This document shows, in pieces, positions 1 to 6,496 of a stretch of DNA of 10,893 bases (position 1 is its first letter; each line of letters begins with the position of its first letter). The notes beneath the pieces were generated by a model that was not told the origin of the DNA, did no database searches, and saw only the letters and a list, made by a program, of their open reading frames with translations. The translations under genes were made by a program, and so were the position numbers. The DNA is from Paracoccaceae bacterium. GTDB taxonomy: Bacteria; Pseudomonadota; Alphaproteobacteria; Rhodobacterales; Rhodobacteraceae. The DNA is taken from NCBI GenBank assembly GCA_024644285.1, contig JAHELH010000053.1, positions 1-10,893 on the forward strand, in the 5' to 3' direction.

Positions 1-1
1 G

Positions 2-286
2 TTTCTCTACTGGCACATGAACTGGCACACCGAGCACCACATGTACGCGGGCATCCCCTGCTACAACTTGCGCGCCCTGCACCAAGAGGTGAAGGACGAC
101 ATGCCCGAACCGCGCACGCTTGTCGGCGCGTGGCGCGAAATGCTCGAGATCTGGGAAAGGCAGAAAACCGAACCCGATTACCAGTTCGACACTCCGCTGC
201 CGCCGACCGCGCGCACCGAGCGCCGCCGGCAGGCCAGCCGCGACGAGGCGTCTATCGGCGACCTCGCGCCGAAGGGGCTGGCCTGA
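2..286 (+). CDS. Fatty acid desaturase family protein, 3' end only
   Basis: The frame is open from the first bases of the window, so the N-terminal part of the protein lies outside. About 94 residues are visible, ending at a TGA at 284-286. Near the start is Trp-His-Met-Asn-Trp-His-Thr-Glu-His-His, which fits the third histidine box (HxxHH) of membrane-bound di-iron desaturases. It is followed by a short stretch like those after this box (YAGIPCYNLRALH). The C-terminal tail is hydrophilic and rich in Arg and Pro. Members of this family insert double bonds or hydroxylate lipids at the membrane; the substrate cannot be told from this fragment. The gene converges on the - strand cluster and is probably not part of it. 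A carotenoid or other alkyl hydroxylase of the same superfamily is possible. Confidence 0.8.
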   Translation, partial: FLYWHMNWHTEHHMYAGIPCYNLRALHQEVKDDMPEPRTLVGAWREMLEIWERQKTEPDYQFDTPLPPTARTERRRQASRDEASIGDLAPKGLA

Positions 287-308
287 GGAACCGGGGGATG
301 CGGTTCAG
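283..308. terminator. Small stem-loop between convergent genes
   Basis: GAACCG (288-293) and CGGTTC (301-306) form a 6-bp stem with a 7-base G-rich loop. The stem sits exactly between the stop codons of the desaturase (284-286) and the beta-hydroxyacid dehydrogenase (305-307). Its position suits a bidirectional transcription end. However, the stem is short and neither side has a T-run, so this is only a weak terminator candidate. Confidence 0.25.
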
Positions 309-1192
309 CCGCCGAACTTCCTGGAAAAGAAATCCACCTGCTCGGGCACCAGTGTCTCGCCGCGCCCGGCCTCGACGGCCTCGATCAGCGCCCGGCGCGC
401 GCAGGCCGACATGATGCTGTCGACCCCGGCATCCTCGGCCATCTTGGCGTAATAGCCCACGTCCTTGGCCCCGTTCTTGACCGAGAAGGCCAGCTGCATC
501 GGATCGCCGTCGACGGCGTAGGCCTTGACGAAATCCATCATGCCCGAACGCAGCGGCCCGGCCGCCATCACGTCATAGACGTTTTGCCGGGGCACACCCA
601 TCCGGTCGGCCATCGCAAAGGCCTCGGCCATGGCGTTGGCCGTGGTCATCGCGAAGAAATTGTTGATCAGCTTGATCGTGTGCCCCGCGCCCAGATCGCC
701 CAGGTGGAACACGTTCTCGCCAAGGTCTTCGAGCACCGGCCTGACCTTGTCGAAAGCCGCCTTGTCGCCCGCCCCCATGATGTTCAGCTTGCCCTCGGCG
801 GCATGACTCGGCGTGCGCCCAAGTGGTGCGTCCAGGTAGGTGCCGCCGGCCGCCGCCATCTCTTTGCCCAAGGCGCGCGTGCTGTCCGGCAGCGATGTGC
901 CGAAATCGATCACCACCGCCCCGTCGCGCAGCCCGGCGATCACCCCGTCCGGCCCCCGCATCCGGCTTTCGACCTGCTCCGACGTGCCCATGCACAGCAT
1001 CACGATATCGCTGGCCCGCGCCACGTCGCGCGCCGTGCCGACCTCGACCGCGCCGCGCGCAACCGCCTTTTCCACAGCGTCACGCGACCGGTGCGCCAGC
1101 ACCGTCAGGCCATAGCCCAGATCCTGAAGCCGCCCGACCATGGCCGCGCCCATCAGGCCCAGCCCGATAAATCCGATTGCCGGCTTAGCCAT
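305..1192 (-). CDS. NAD(P)-dependent beta-hydroxyacid dehydrogenase (3-hydroxyisobutyrate dehydrogenase family) with GRT substrate motif
   Basis: This 295-residue protein has the usual family length. It begins with a Rossmann fold, GFIGLGLMG at residues 7-15. Arg35 after strand 2 (AHRS) hints at NADP(H), but this is inference. The catalytic lysine is Lys174 in GHTIKLINN (170-178). The family reversibly reduces small aldehyde acids to hydroxyacids (3-hydroxyisobutyrate, tartronate semialdehyde, succinic semialdehyde, sulfolactaldehyde). The usual substrate loop DAPVSGG is replaced by DAPLGRTP (121-128). From memory, a GRT loop is typical of the YihU-type sulfolactaldehyde/succinic semialdehyde reductases, where the Arg contacts the acidic group. 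It starts at ATG 1190-1192 behind a GAGGAG-type ribosome site and overlaps the end of the HD gene by 8 bases, making it the last gene of the - strand block. The enzyme class is secure; the substrate is not. Confidence 0.88.
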   Translation of the reverse strand: MAKPAIGFIGLGLMGAAMVGRLQDLGYGLTVLAHRSRDAVEKAVARGAVEVGTARDVARASDIVMLCMGTSEQVESRMRGPDGVIAGLRDGAVVIDFGTSLPDSTRALGKEMAAAGGTYLDAPLGRTPSHAAEGKLNIMGAGDKAAFDKVRPVLEDLGENVFHLGDLGAGHTIKLINNFFAMTTANAMAEAFAMADRMGVPRQNVYDVMAAGPLRSGMMDFVKAYAVDGDPMQLAFSVKNGAKDVGYYAKMAEDAGVDSIMSACARRALIEAVEAGRGETLVPEQVDFFSRKFGG

Positions 1193-1739
1193 CCCGTCTC
1201 TCCTCGATCAGCTTTTCCAAATCCTGCGCCGCCGCGTCGAACCTTTCGGCAAGCATCGGCGCGGCGTCGCGGCAAACCTCCACCACGGCGCGGCTGGTGG
1301 CAAGGTAGCCTGCCAGAAACGCCACCGTGTCGCCGCTGGTCCCGCGCGCCAGACTGCGCACGTTCGACCACTGGTCCGCGATCTTGACCGTCTTCGCCTC
1401 GGCCGAGGCATCTTCGAATTCGTCGCGCTGGCGCGCCTTGCGTTCCAGCGTGTCGAGTGCTTCCCATTCCGGTCGGTCGGTGAGCTCGCCGACGATGCCC
1501 GAGACCCGCCGGCCGAACATGCGGGTCAGGTCGCTCAAGCTGACCGCGCTGTCCTCCACCACGTCGTGCAGCCATGCGGCGCAGAGAACGTCCTCGTCGC
1601 CGGTGACCTGCGCCACTGCTTCGGCCACTTCGCGGGGATGGGCGATGTAGGGCCCGCCGCCGCGCCTCGTCTGGCCGCGATGCGCCCGCTCCGCCAGTTC
1701 GACTGCGCGGGCGACAGCGGCTCCCGGCGGCGACGTCAC
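1185..1739 (-). CDS. Small HD-domain protein, (p)ppGpp hydrolase-like (small alarmone hydrolase / MESH1 type)
   Basis: This 184-residue protein contains only the hydrolase HD domain of RelA/SpoT-type enzymes. The N-terminal pattern RAVELAERAHRGQ...PYIAHP matches the family start. Expected metal ligands are His34, His58-Asp59 (LHDVVED, 57-63) and Asp122 (KIAD, 119-122). Glu62-Asp63 is the usual catalytic pair. There is no synthetase, TGS or ACT domain, so the protein should only degrade alarmones or a related nucleotide pyrophosphate. The start is GTG (1737-1739), inside a GTGA overlap with the stop of the EamA gene. It overlaps the downstream dehydrogenase by 8 bases. Its presence inside a catabolic operon is unusual. 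A general nucleotide 3'-pyrophosphohydrolase is the main alternative. Confidence 0.85.
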   Translation of the reverse strand: MTSPPGAAVARAVELAERAHRGQTRRGGGPYIAHPREVAEAVAQVTGDEDVLCAAWLHDVVEDSAVSLSDLTRMFGRRVSGIVGELTDRPEWEALDTLERKARQRDEFEDASAEAKTVKIADQWSNVRSLARGTSGDTVAFLAGYLATSRAVVEVCRDAAPMLAERFDAAAQDLEKLIEERRDG

Positions 1740-2170
1740 GACATTGCCAGCAGCGCCGCGCCCGCCGCGATCAGCCCGACCCCGACCCAGCCCAGCGGCG
1801 GCAGTTGCTCGCCCAGCACCAGCGCCGCGATCAGGGCGACAAAGACCACGCTCAGCTTGTCGATGGGCGCCACGCGCGACGCCTCACCCAGCTTCAGCGC
1901 CCGGAAATAGCACAGCCACGACGCCCCGGTGGCAAAGCCGGAGGCGACCAGCCAGCCCAGGCTCGCGACCGGCACGTCGCCGGCGCCGCCCAGCTTGCCG
2001 CGCAGCGCCACGATGCCGAAGACCAGGCCCAGGATCACCACGGTCCGCACCAGCGTCGCAACGTCAGAGTCTACCTGCTCGGTTCCCAGCTTGGCGAGCA
2101 CGGCCGTCAGCGCCGCGAAGACGGCCGACAGCAGCGCCCAGAAAAGCCAGGACTGCGAAAGACCGCTCAC
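1736..2170 (-). CDS. EamA (drug/metabolite transporter) family protein, single-domain
   Basis: The 144-residue protein is almost entirely hydrophobic, with about five predicted membrane helices (roughly residues 8-27, 38-58, 68-88, 96-116 and 122-142). This corresponds to one EamA repeat; typical DMT exporters have two repeats and about ten helices. Motifs such as the C-terminal APIDKLSVVFVALIAALVLGE fit the family. A half-size protein would have to dimerise, as the small multidrug resistance relatives do. The ATG overlaps the stop of the PhyH gene by 4 bases (2167-2170), and its own stop overlaps the GTG of the HD gene, so it is probably translated by coupling. It may export or import a pathway intermediate; the sequence does not show which. 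Confidence 0.82.
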   Translation of the reverse strand: MSGLSQSWLFWALLSAVFAALTAVLAKLGTEQVDSDVATLVRTVVILGLVFGIVALRGKLGGAGDVPVASLGWLVASGFATGASWLCYFRALKLGEASRVAPIDKLSVVFVALIAALVLGEQLPPLGWVGVGLIAAGAALLAMS

Positions 2171-3063
2171 GTCGCCACGTCGTAAATCGAAAACCCCCGG
2201 TTCCTGAGCCCCTTCTGGATCTCGTAGATCGAGCCGCGGCCCTCGGGCTGCGGCAGCGGGATGCGCACCGGCACGTCGCGCAGCCGCGGCGTGATGGTCG
2301 GTTCACCGCACAGCATCCGCTCGTTGTACTCTTCCAGCGACGCGAACGAGGTCATCGACCCCATCACCGGAAAGGCGTCCGCCGCCATCATCTCGTAGAA
2401 CAACAGCCGCCGGTCGCGGTCCGAGGTGTTCAGCGCAGAGCCGTGCACCAGCCGCGCATGGTGGATCGAGATCGACCCCGCCGGCCCGGTCAGCGCCACC
2501 GCATCTTCCGGCTTCAGCCCGCTCGCCGCCAGGTCCATCGCACCCACGAAGACGCCGTCGGCATGGTGGTCGTGGATTGGTCCCTTGTGGCTGCCGGGAA
2601 AGACCATCAGCGGCCCGTTCTCCAACTCCATGTCGTCGATGATCACCGCGACCGCCAGCACGTCGTCGTTGGTATGCGGATAGAAGGCGAAATCCTGGTG
2701 CCATTCCACCGCTGCGCCGTAGCCCGCGGATTTCATGTTCAGCTTGGTGGTGTGCAGCCGCAGATCCGGGCCGATCAGGTCGCGGACCGGCGCCAGCACG
2801 TGATCGGAGTACATCAGTTCGCGCGCGACGTCGCTGATCGTGTGCGGCAGCTTGATACGCCGGATCCGCGGGGCGTCGGGGGTGTGGCTGTCCTCCAGGT
2901 CCAGCCGCGCGTTGCTTTCCGTCATCCCGCGCGCCTCTTCCTCGAAGCGCGCGATCTCGGACCGGATCGCCGCGATGACGTCGCCAGGGATCCGGTGCTG
3001 GAGCACCAGATAGCCGTTCTCCTTGTAAAACGCCTGCTGCTCGGCGCTCAGAACGTTGGCCAT
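2167..3063 (-). CDS. Phytanoyl-CoA dioxygenase (PhyH) family Fe(II)/2-oxoglutarate oxygenase
   Basis: This 298-residue protein has the layout of PhyH/EctD-type non-heme iron oxygenases. The iron triad is visible as His122-Gln-Asp124 (EWHQDF) and His207 in RLVHGSALN. Arg218 in the following NTSDRDRR segment is placed to bind the 2-oxoglutarate carboxylate. GPLMVFPGSHKG (150-161) is another family hallmark. Such enzymes hydroxylate an unactivated carbon using O2 and 2-oxoglutarate, releasing succinate and CO2. In bacterial catabolic loci the substrate is usually a small molecule rather than phytanoyl-CoA. It starts at ATG 3061-3063 behind a strong GGGAGGGG site that overlaps the TAG stop of the AroE-like gene upstream. 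All catalytic residues are intact, so it should be active; the substrate is unknown. Confidence 0.88.
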   Translation of the reverse strand: MANVLSAEQQAFYKENGYLVLQHRIPGDVIAAIRSEIARFEEEARGMTESNARLDLEDSHTPDAPRIRRIKLPHTISDVARELMYSDHVLAPVRDLIGPDLRLHTTKLNMKSAGYGAAVEWHQDFAFYPHTNDDVLAVAVIIDDMELENGPLMVFPGSHKGPIHDHHADGVFVGAMDLAASGLKPEDAVALTGPAGSISIHHARLVHGSALNTSDRDRRLLFYEMMAADAFPVMGSMTSFASLEEYNERMLCGEPTITPRLRDVPVRIPLPQPEGRGSIYEIQKGLRNRGFSIYDVAT

Positions 3064-3073
3064 GATCCCCTCC

Positions 3074-3904
3074 CTAGTCAGGCTTCAGCGGCGCCAGCCG
3101 CGGCAGAACCTCCGCAGGCTCCAGCGCGATCCCGGTATAGGCCGCGAAGCTGCCGATGGCCATGTGCCGGAACAGATCGAACCCCGTCAGACAGTGCAGC
3201 CCGGCCTTCGCCGCATCCTGCAGGAACTGCGTCATCGTCGGCGTGTAGACCGCGTCGAACGCCCAAATCCGGCCGGCCAGCAAGGCCGGGTCGAAGGCCG
3301 TGCCGGGATATTCCTTCATCCCCAGCGGCGTCGCGTTGACCAGCCCCTGCGCCCTCCGCACGGCTTCAGCCGCGCGGTCGAACGGCACCAGCCTGCCCTT
3401 CGGCCCGATCAGCGCGACCAGGCTTTCGGCCACATCGGCGCGCTTGTCCCAGACCGCGACCTCCTCTGCGCCCAGCGCGACGAGCGCCGGGCCCAGCGCG
3501 CGCGCCACGCCGCCCGCACCGGCCATCGCGACCCTGCCGGGCGCGGCTTTCATGTTGGCGCGCCAGGCGCCGATGAAGCCGGTGTAGTCGGTGTTGTGCG
3601 CCGTCAGAGAGGGCTGGAAGACCAGCGTGTTCGACGCCCCCAGCCCGCGCGACTCCGGCAGCATCGCGCTGCCGGCATAGTCCGCCGCCCGCGCTTTCCA
3701 GGGATGCGTCGCCGTCACCCCGGTCCAGCCGGCGGCGCGCAGCCCGTCCACGGTGGCCGCAAAGTCGAAATCGGACCGACCCGCCGTGTCGATCAACTCG
3801 AATTCCAGTCTCCAGCCCGCCATGGCGCACATGATCTCCAGCGCCCTCGGCAGGCGCGTGCGGCTGATATGCTCGCCGATCAACCCGGTCTTCAGAACCT
3901 TCAT
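3074..3904 (-). CDS. Shikimate dehydrogenase family (AroE-like) NAD(P)-dependent oxidoreductase, atypical substrate site
   Basis: The protein has 276 residues, about the normal AroE length, starting at MKVLKTGLIGE. The frame stays open further upstream, but the ATG at 3902-3904 overlaps the Gfo/Idh stop (ATGA) and gives the right family N-terminus. Lys70 (THPWK) and Asp106 (HNTDYTGF) are the expected catalytic pair. The nucleotide loop is GAGGVA (129-134), followed later by NATPLGM and the C-terminal DLFRHMAIGSF. Two landmarks deviate: the serine-rich SxSP shikimate-carboxylate motif is ISRTRLP (13-19), and NVTxPxK is GVTATHPWK. The terminal glutamine that contacts substrate is replaced by His. 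I therefore read it as a catabolic AroE-like dehydrogenase acting on a cyclic or linear polyol acid rather than the biosynthetic enzyme. A divergent quinate/shikimate dehydrogenase remains possible. Confidence 0.85.
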   Translation of the reverse strand: MKVLKTGLIGEHISRTRLPRALEIMCAMAGWRLEFELIDTAGRSDFDFAATVDGLRAAGWTGVTATHPWKARAADYAGSAMLPESRGLGASNTLVFQPSLTAHNTDYTGFIGAWRANMKAAPGRVAMAGAGGVARALGPALVALGAEEVAVWDKRADVAESLVALIGPKGRLVPFDRAAEAVRRAQGLVNATPLGMKEYPGTAFDPALLAGRIWAFDAVYTPTMTQFLQDAAKAGLHCLTGFDLFRHMAIGSFAAYTGIALEPAEVLPRLAPLKPD

Positions 3905-4908
3905 GCCGCGGCCTCCAGAGCCGCCTCGATCCGCAGGATCACATCCAGCGTGTGGCGCGCGTCGACCGCATCGATCAGCGGCGCTTCCCGCCCCGCGATC
4001 ACATCGAGAAAATGATCCAGCTGGCCGGTGAGGGCATCCGTGACCTCGACCCTGTGCGTGGTCGGCGCGACCGCCTGTCCCCAGTCCGCGGCGCCGCCCC
4101 AGACGGTCAGGGACGGGAACGAAACCGCGCCGCCGGTGCCGGCGATGAACAGATAATCCTGGCCCGTCGTGCCGATATTGGGGTTCTCCCCGGTGCCGGC
4201 CTCGAACCCCCAGGGGCTGAGCCCGGTATCGGCAAAGACCAGCGATGCGGTGCACCCGTTCTGGAACCGCAGCGCGATCGCGCCGTTTTCGACCCGCCCC
4301 GCGCGCCGCACCGGCTGTGCGCCCAGGGCGGCCACCGCCTCGACCTCGCCCAGCAGAAAGCGCAGCAGGTCGACCTCGTGCACCATGTTGATCCGCACCG
4401 GCGATCCGTCCGGTCCCGCGCGCCAGGGCACCTGGAAATACGGATCGGGTTTCTTCATCGCCCAGATCGCCGTCGCCGCGACCGGGCGTCCGATCGCGCC
4501 GGCGCCGATAATGTCCCGCAGCGCGCGGACCGAGCCGTGATAGCGTCGGTGATGCCCGGTCAGCACCGGCAGTCCAGCGGCCGCGGACGCCGCCACGATG
4601 CGGTCGGCGCCGGCGCTGTCGCTGGCGATGGGCTTTTCCACCAGGCAGGGCCAGCCCCGCGCCAAGGCCGCCTCGGCGTGATCGGCGTGCAGCGCGGATG
4701 GCGTGGCCAGGATGATGCCGTCCAGTGCCACGTCGATCTCCGCGATGTCGGCGAAGCCCGGCGCGTCAAAGGCAGCGCGGCGCTCGGCCATCGGATCGAC
4801 CGTCGCGGCCAGCCTTGCCGAGGGATGCGCCAGAACGGCGGCCGCATGGCGCGCGCCGACGAGTCCCAGCCCGGCGACCGCCAGGCGTGTCAAGACCCCG
4901 CCCGCCAT
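3901..4908 (-). CDS. Gfo/Idh/MocA family NAD(P)-dependent oxidoreductase
   Basis: The 335-residue protein is of normal size. The N-terminal Rossmann fold shows GLGLVG (13-18), with Asp38 at the end of strand 2 pointing to NAD+. The family signature EKP is at 91-93, and the substrate half carries INMVHEVDLLR (173-183) with the likely catalytic His177/Asp180. Family members oxidise or reduce a hydroxyl of sugars, inositols and sugar acids. The annotated ATG (4906-4908) has no clear ribosome site. A TTG at 4891-4893 would start the protein at Thr7 and sits just behind GGCGGGG, so it may be the true start. The gene follows two AT-rich palindromes and overlaps the AroE-like gene by 4 bases. The class is certain; the substrate is unknown. 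Confidence 0.9.
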   Translation of the reverse strand: MAGGVLTRLAVAGLGLVGARHAAAVLAHPSARLAATVDPMAERRAAFDAPGFADIAEIDVALDGIILATPSALHADHAEAALARGWPCLVEKPIASDSAGADRIVAASAAAGLPVLTGHHRRYHGSVRALRDIIGAGAIGRPVAATAIWAMKKPDPYFQVPWRAGPDGSPVRINMVHEVDLLRFLLGEVEAVAALGAQPVRRAGRVENGAIALRFQNGCTASLVFADTGLSPWGFEAGTGENPNIGTTGQDYLFIAGTGGAVSFPSLTVWGGAADWGQAVAPTTHRVEVTDALTGQLDHFLDVIAGREAPLIDAVDARHTLDVILRIEAALEAAA

Positions 4909-4915
4909 GGGGCGC

Positions 4916-4961
4916 GCAAGAATTTTCGAAAATTCTTGCCAAAATTCTTACAAGAATTTTG
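4916..4961. repeat. Two adjacent AT-rich palindromes built from a 9-bp half-site
   Basis: Between uxaA and the Gfo/Idh gene lies a perfect 24-bp palindrome (4916-4939, centred on TTTTCGAAAA). It is followed directly by a 22-bp near-perfect palindrome (4940-4961; 10-bp arms, 2-base centre AC). Both are built from the same 9-mer: AAGAATTTT at 4918-4926 and 4952-4960, and its complement AAAATTCTT at 4929-4937 and 4941-4949. The block is strongly AT-rich inside GC-rich DNA. It could be a repressor operator pair, an RNA hairpin pair that affects translation of the next gene, or a dispersed genomic repeat. The sequence does not decide between these. Confidence 0.85.
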
Positions 4962-4987
4962 CCCCGCGCCCGGCCCCGGCCCGTCCG

Positions 4988-6496
4988 TCACATCACCGCC
5001 CCGATCTGCCAGGGTACGAATTCGTAATCGCCGAGGCCCTGCGCCTCGCTCTTGGACGCCTCGCCCGACGCCACCCGCAGGATCAACTCGTAGATCTCCC
5101 GCCCCTTGGCCTCTAGGCTCGCGCCCGCCGTCAGCATCTCGCCGGCATTGACGTCCATGTCCTCGGTCATCCGACCATACATCTCGGAATTCGTCGCCAC
5201 CTTGATGGTCGGCGCCGGTTTCGAACCGAAAGCCGATCCCCGCCCGGTGGTGAACACCACCAAGTTGCATCCGCCGGCGATCTGGCCCGTCACGCTGGCC
5301 GGATCGTAGCCCGGCGAATCCATGAAGCAGAAGCCCTTCGCCGTCACCGGCTCGGCGTATTTATAGACCCCCATCAGCGGCGAGGTGCCGCCCTTGGCGG
5401 CCGCGCCCAGCGATTTCTCCAGGATTGTGGTCAGCCCGCCCTTCTTGTTGCCAGGGCTGGGATTGTTGTCCATCGACCCCTTGTTGCGCGCGGTGTAATC
5501 CTTCCACCACTCCACCAGGCCGATCAGCCTTTCGCCCACCTTGTGGTCGGCGGCACGGCGGGTCAGCAGGTGCTCGGCGCCGTAGATCTCCGGCGTCTCG
5601 GCCAGCACCCCGGTGCCGCCCTGCGCGGTCAGCAGGTCACAGGCATAGCCCAGCGCCGGGTTCGCGGTGACGCCGGACCAGGCGTCCGAGCCGCCGCATT
5701 GCAGGGCGACCATCAGTTCCGAGGCCGGGCAGGGTTCGCGCCGCGCCCGATTGGCAATGGGCAGCATCGCCTCGATCTTGGCGATCCCCGCCTCGATGGT
5801 GCGCCGCAGACCGGCCACGCCCTGGATGTTCATGACCTGAAAGGTCTCGGACTGCTTCAGCCCATAGGCTTCCAGCAGCCAGTCGATCTGGTTCATCTCG
5901 CAGCCCAGCCCGACCATCAGCACGCCGGCATGATTGGGATGCCGTGCATAGCCCCACATCACCCGCTGCAGCGCCTCGAACCCCTCGCCGTCGCCGGCCA
6001 TGCCGCAGCCGGTGCCATGCACGAAGGCGCAGACCCCGTCGACATTGGGGTACGCGGCCAGCCGCTCGGGCGTGAAGTGATCGGCAATGCGCCGCGCCGC
6101 GGTGGCCGAGCAGTTCACCGATGTCACGATGGCGATGTAATTGCGCGTGCCCACCCGGCCGCCGTCGCGGCGGTAGCCCATGAAGGTGTCGCGCTTGCCC
6201 TCGGGAACCATGTCGACCGGCCGCAGGTCGGTTCCGAACTCGTAGGCCACCTCGGTGGCGCGGAAGTCGAGGTTGTGGGTGTGCACGTGGTCGCCCGGCG
6301 CGATGTGCTCATGCGCCAGCCCGATGAACTGGGCGTATTTGCGCACCTCCTCGCCTTTCCGGATCGCCCGCGTGGCGATCTTGTGGCCCGAGGGGATCAG
6401 GCCGGTGGTGGTTGCCCCTTCGATCTGCTGCCCGGCCTGTAGCGCACGGGCAGCGATGACCACGTTGTCGGACGGATCGAGGCGAACGAAGTCCAT
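4988..6496 (-). CDS. uxaA: UxaA-family dehydratase (altronate/galactarate dehydratase type)
   Basis: From the chosen ATG (6494-6496) the protein has 502 residues, the usual full length. The N-terminal SAF domain (about 1-75) opens with the family start DFVRLDPSDNVVIA and ends in GDHVHTHN. The large GarD-type catalytic domain follows. It has conserved Cys-containing segments (GTGCG, GLGCE, QCGGSDAWSG) and the canonical C-terminal stretch GNKKGGLTTILEKSLGA, MDSPGYDP, FTTGRGS and SNSE-like NSEM. These enzymes are metal-dependent (usually Fe) and dehydrate a sugar acid to a 2-keto-3-deoxy acid. An ATG 48 bases further upstream is in frame but lacks a ribosome site and adds non-conserved residues; the chosen ATG follows AGAAAG. 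It is probably the key catabolic step of the cluster. Whether the substrate is altronate, galactarate or something else cannot be read from the sequence. Confidence 0.9.
   Translation of the reverse strand: MDFVRLDPSDNVVIAARALQAGQQIEGATTTGLIPSGHKIATRAIRKGEEVRKYAQFIGLAHEHIAPGDHVHTHNLDFRATEVAYEFGTDLRPVDMVPEGKRDTFMGYRRDGGRVGTRNYIAIVTSVNCSATAARRIADHFTPERLAAYPNVDGVCAFVHGTGCGMAGDGEGFEALQRVMWGYARHPNHAGVLMVGLGCEMNQIDWLLEAYGLKQSETFQVMNIQGVAGLRRTIEAGIAKIEAMLPIANRARREPCPASELMVALQCGGSDAWSGVTANPALGYACDLLTAQGGTGVLAETPEIYGAEHLLTRRAADHKVGERLIGLVEWWKDYTARNKGSMDNNPSPGNKKGGLTTILEKSLGAAAKGGTSPLMGVYKYAEPVTAKGFCFMDSPGYDPASVTGQIAGGCNLVVFTTGRGSAFGSKPAPTIKVATNSEMYGRMTEDMDVNAGEMLTAGASLEAKGREIYELILRVASGEASKSEAQGLGDYEFVPWQIGAVM

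Noticed and set aside
1744..3339. Long + strand open frame (531 codons) across the EamA and PhyH genes
   Set aside because: It is very rich in Arg, Pro, Ala and His with no family motif. It lies antisense to two genes with intact catalytic or membrane features, and is a GC-rich shadow frame.
3905..4255. In-frame extension upstream of the AroE-like protein (117 codons)
   Set aside because: It overlaps conserved Gfo/Idh coding sequence and reads as low-complexity Arg/Gly text. The ATG at 3902-3904 gives the family start and a 4-base overlap.
4988..6496. UxaA-like protein as a (2R)-sulfolactate sulfo-lyase (SuyAB)
   Set aside because: SuyA and SuyB are separate proteins, whereas here the SAF and catalytic domains are fused at full UxaA length with altronate/galactarate-type C-terminal motifs.
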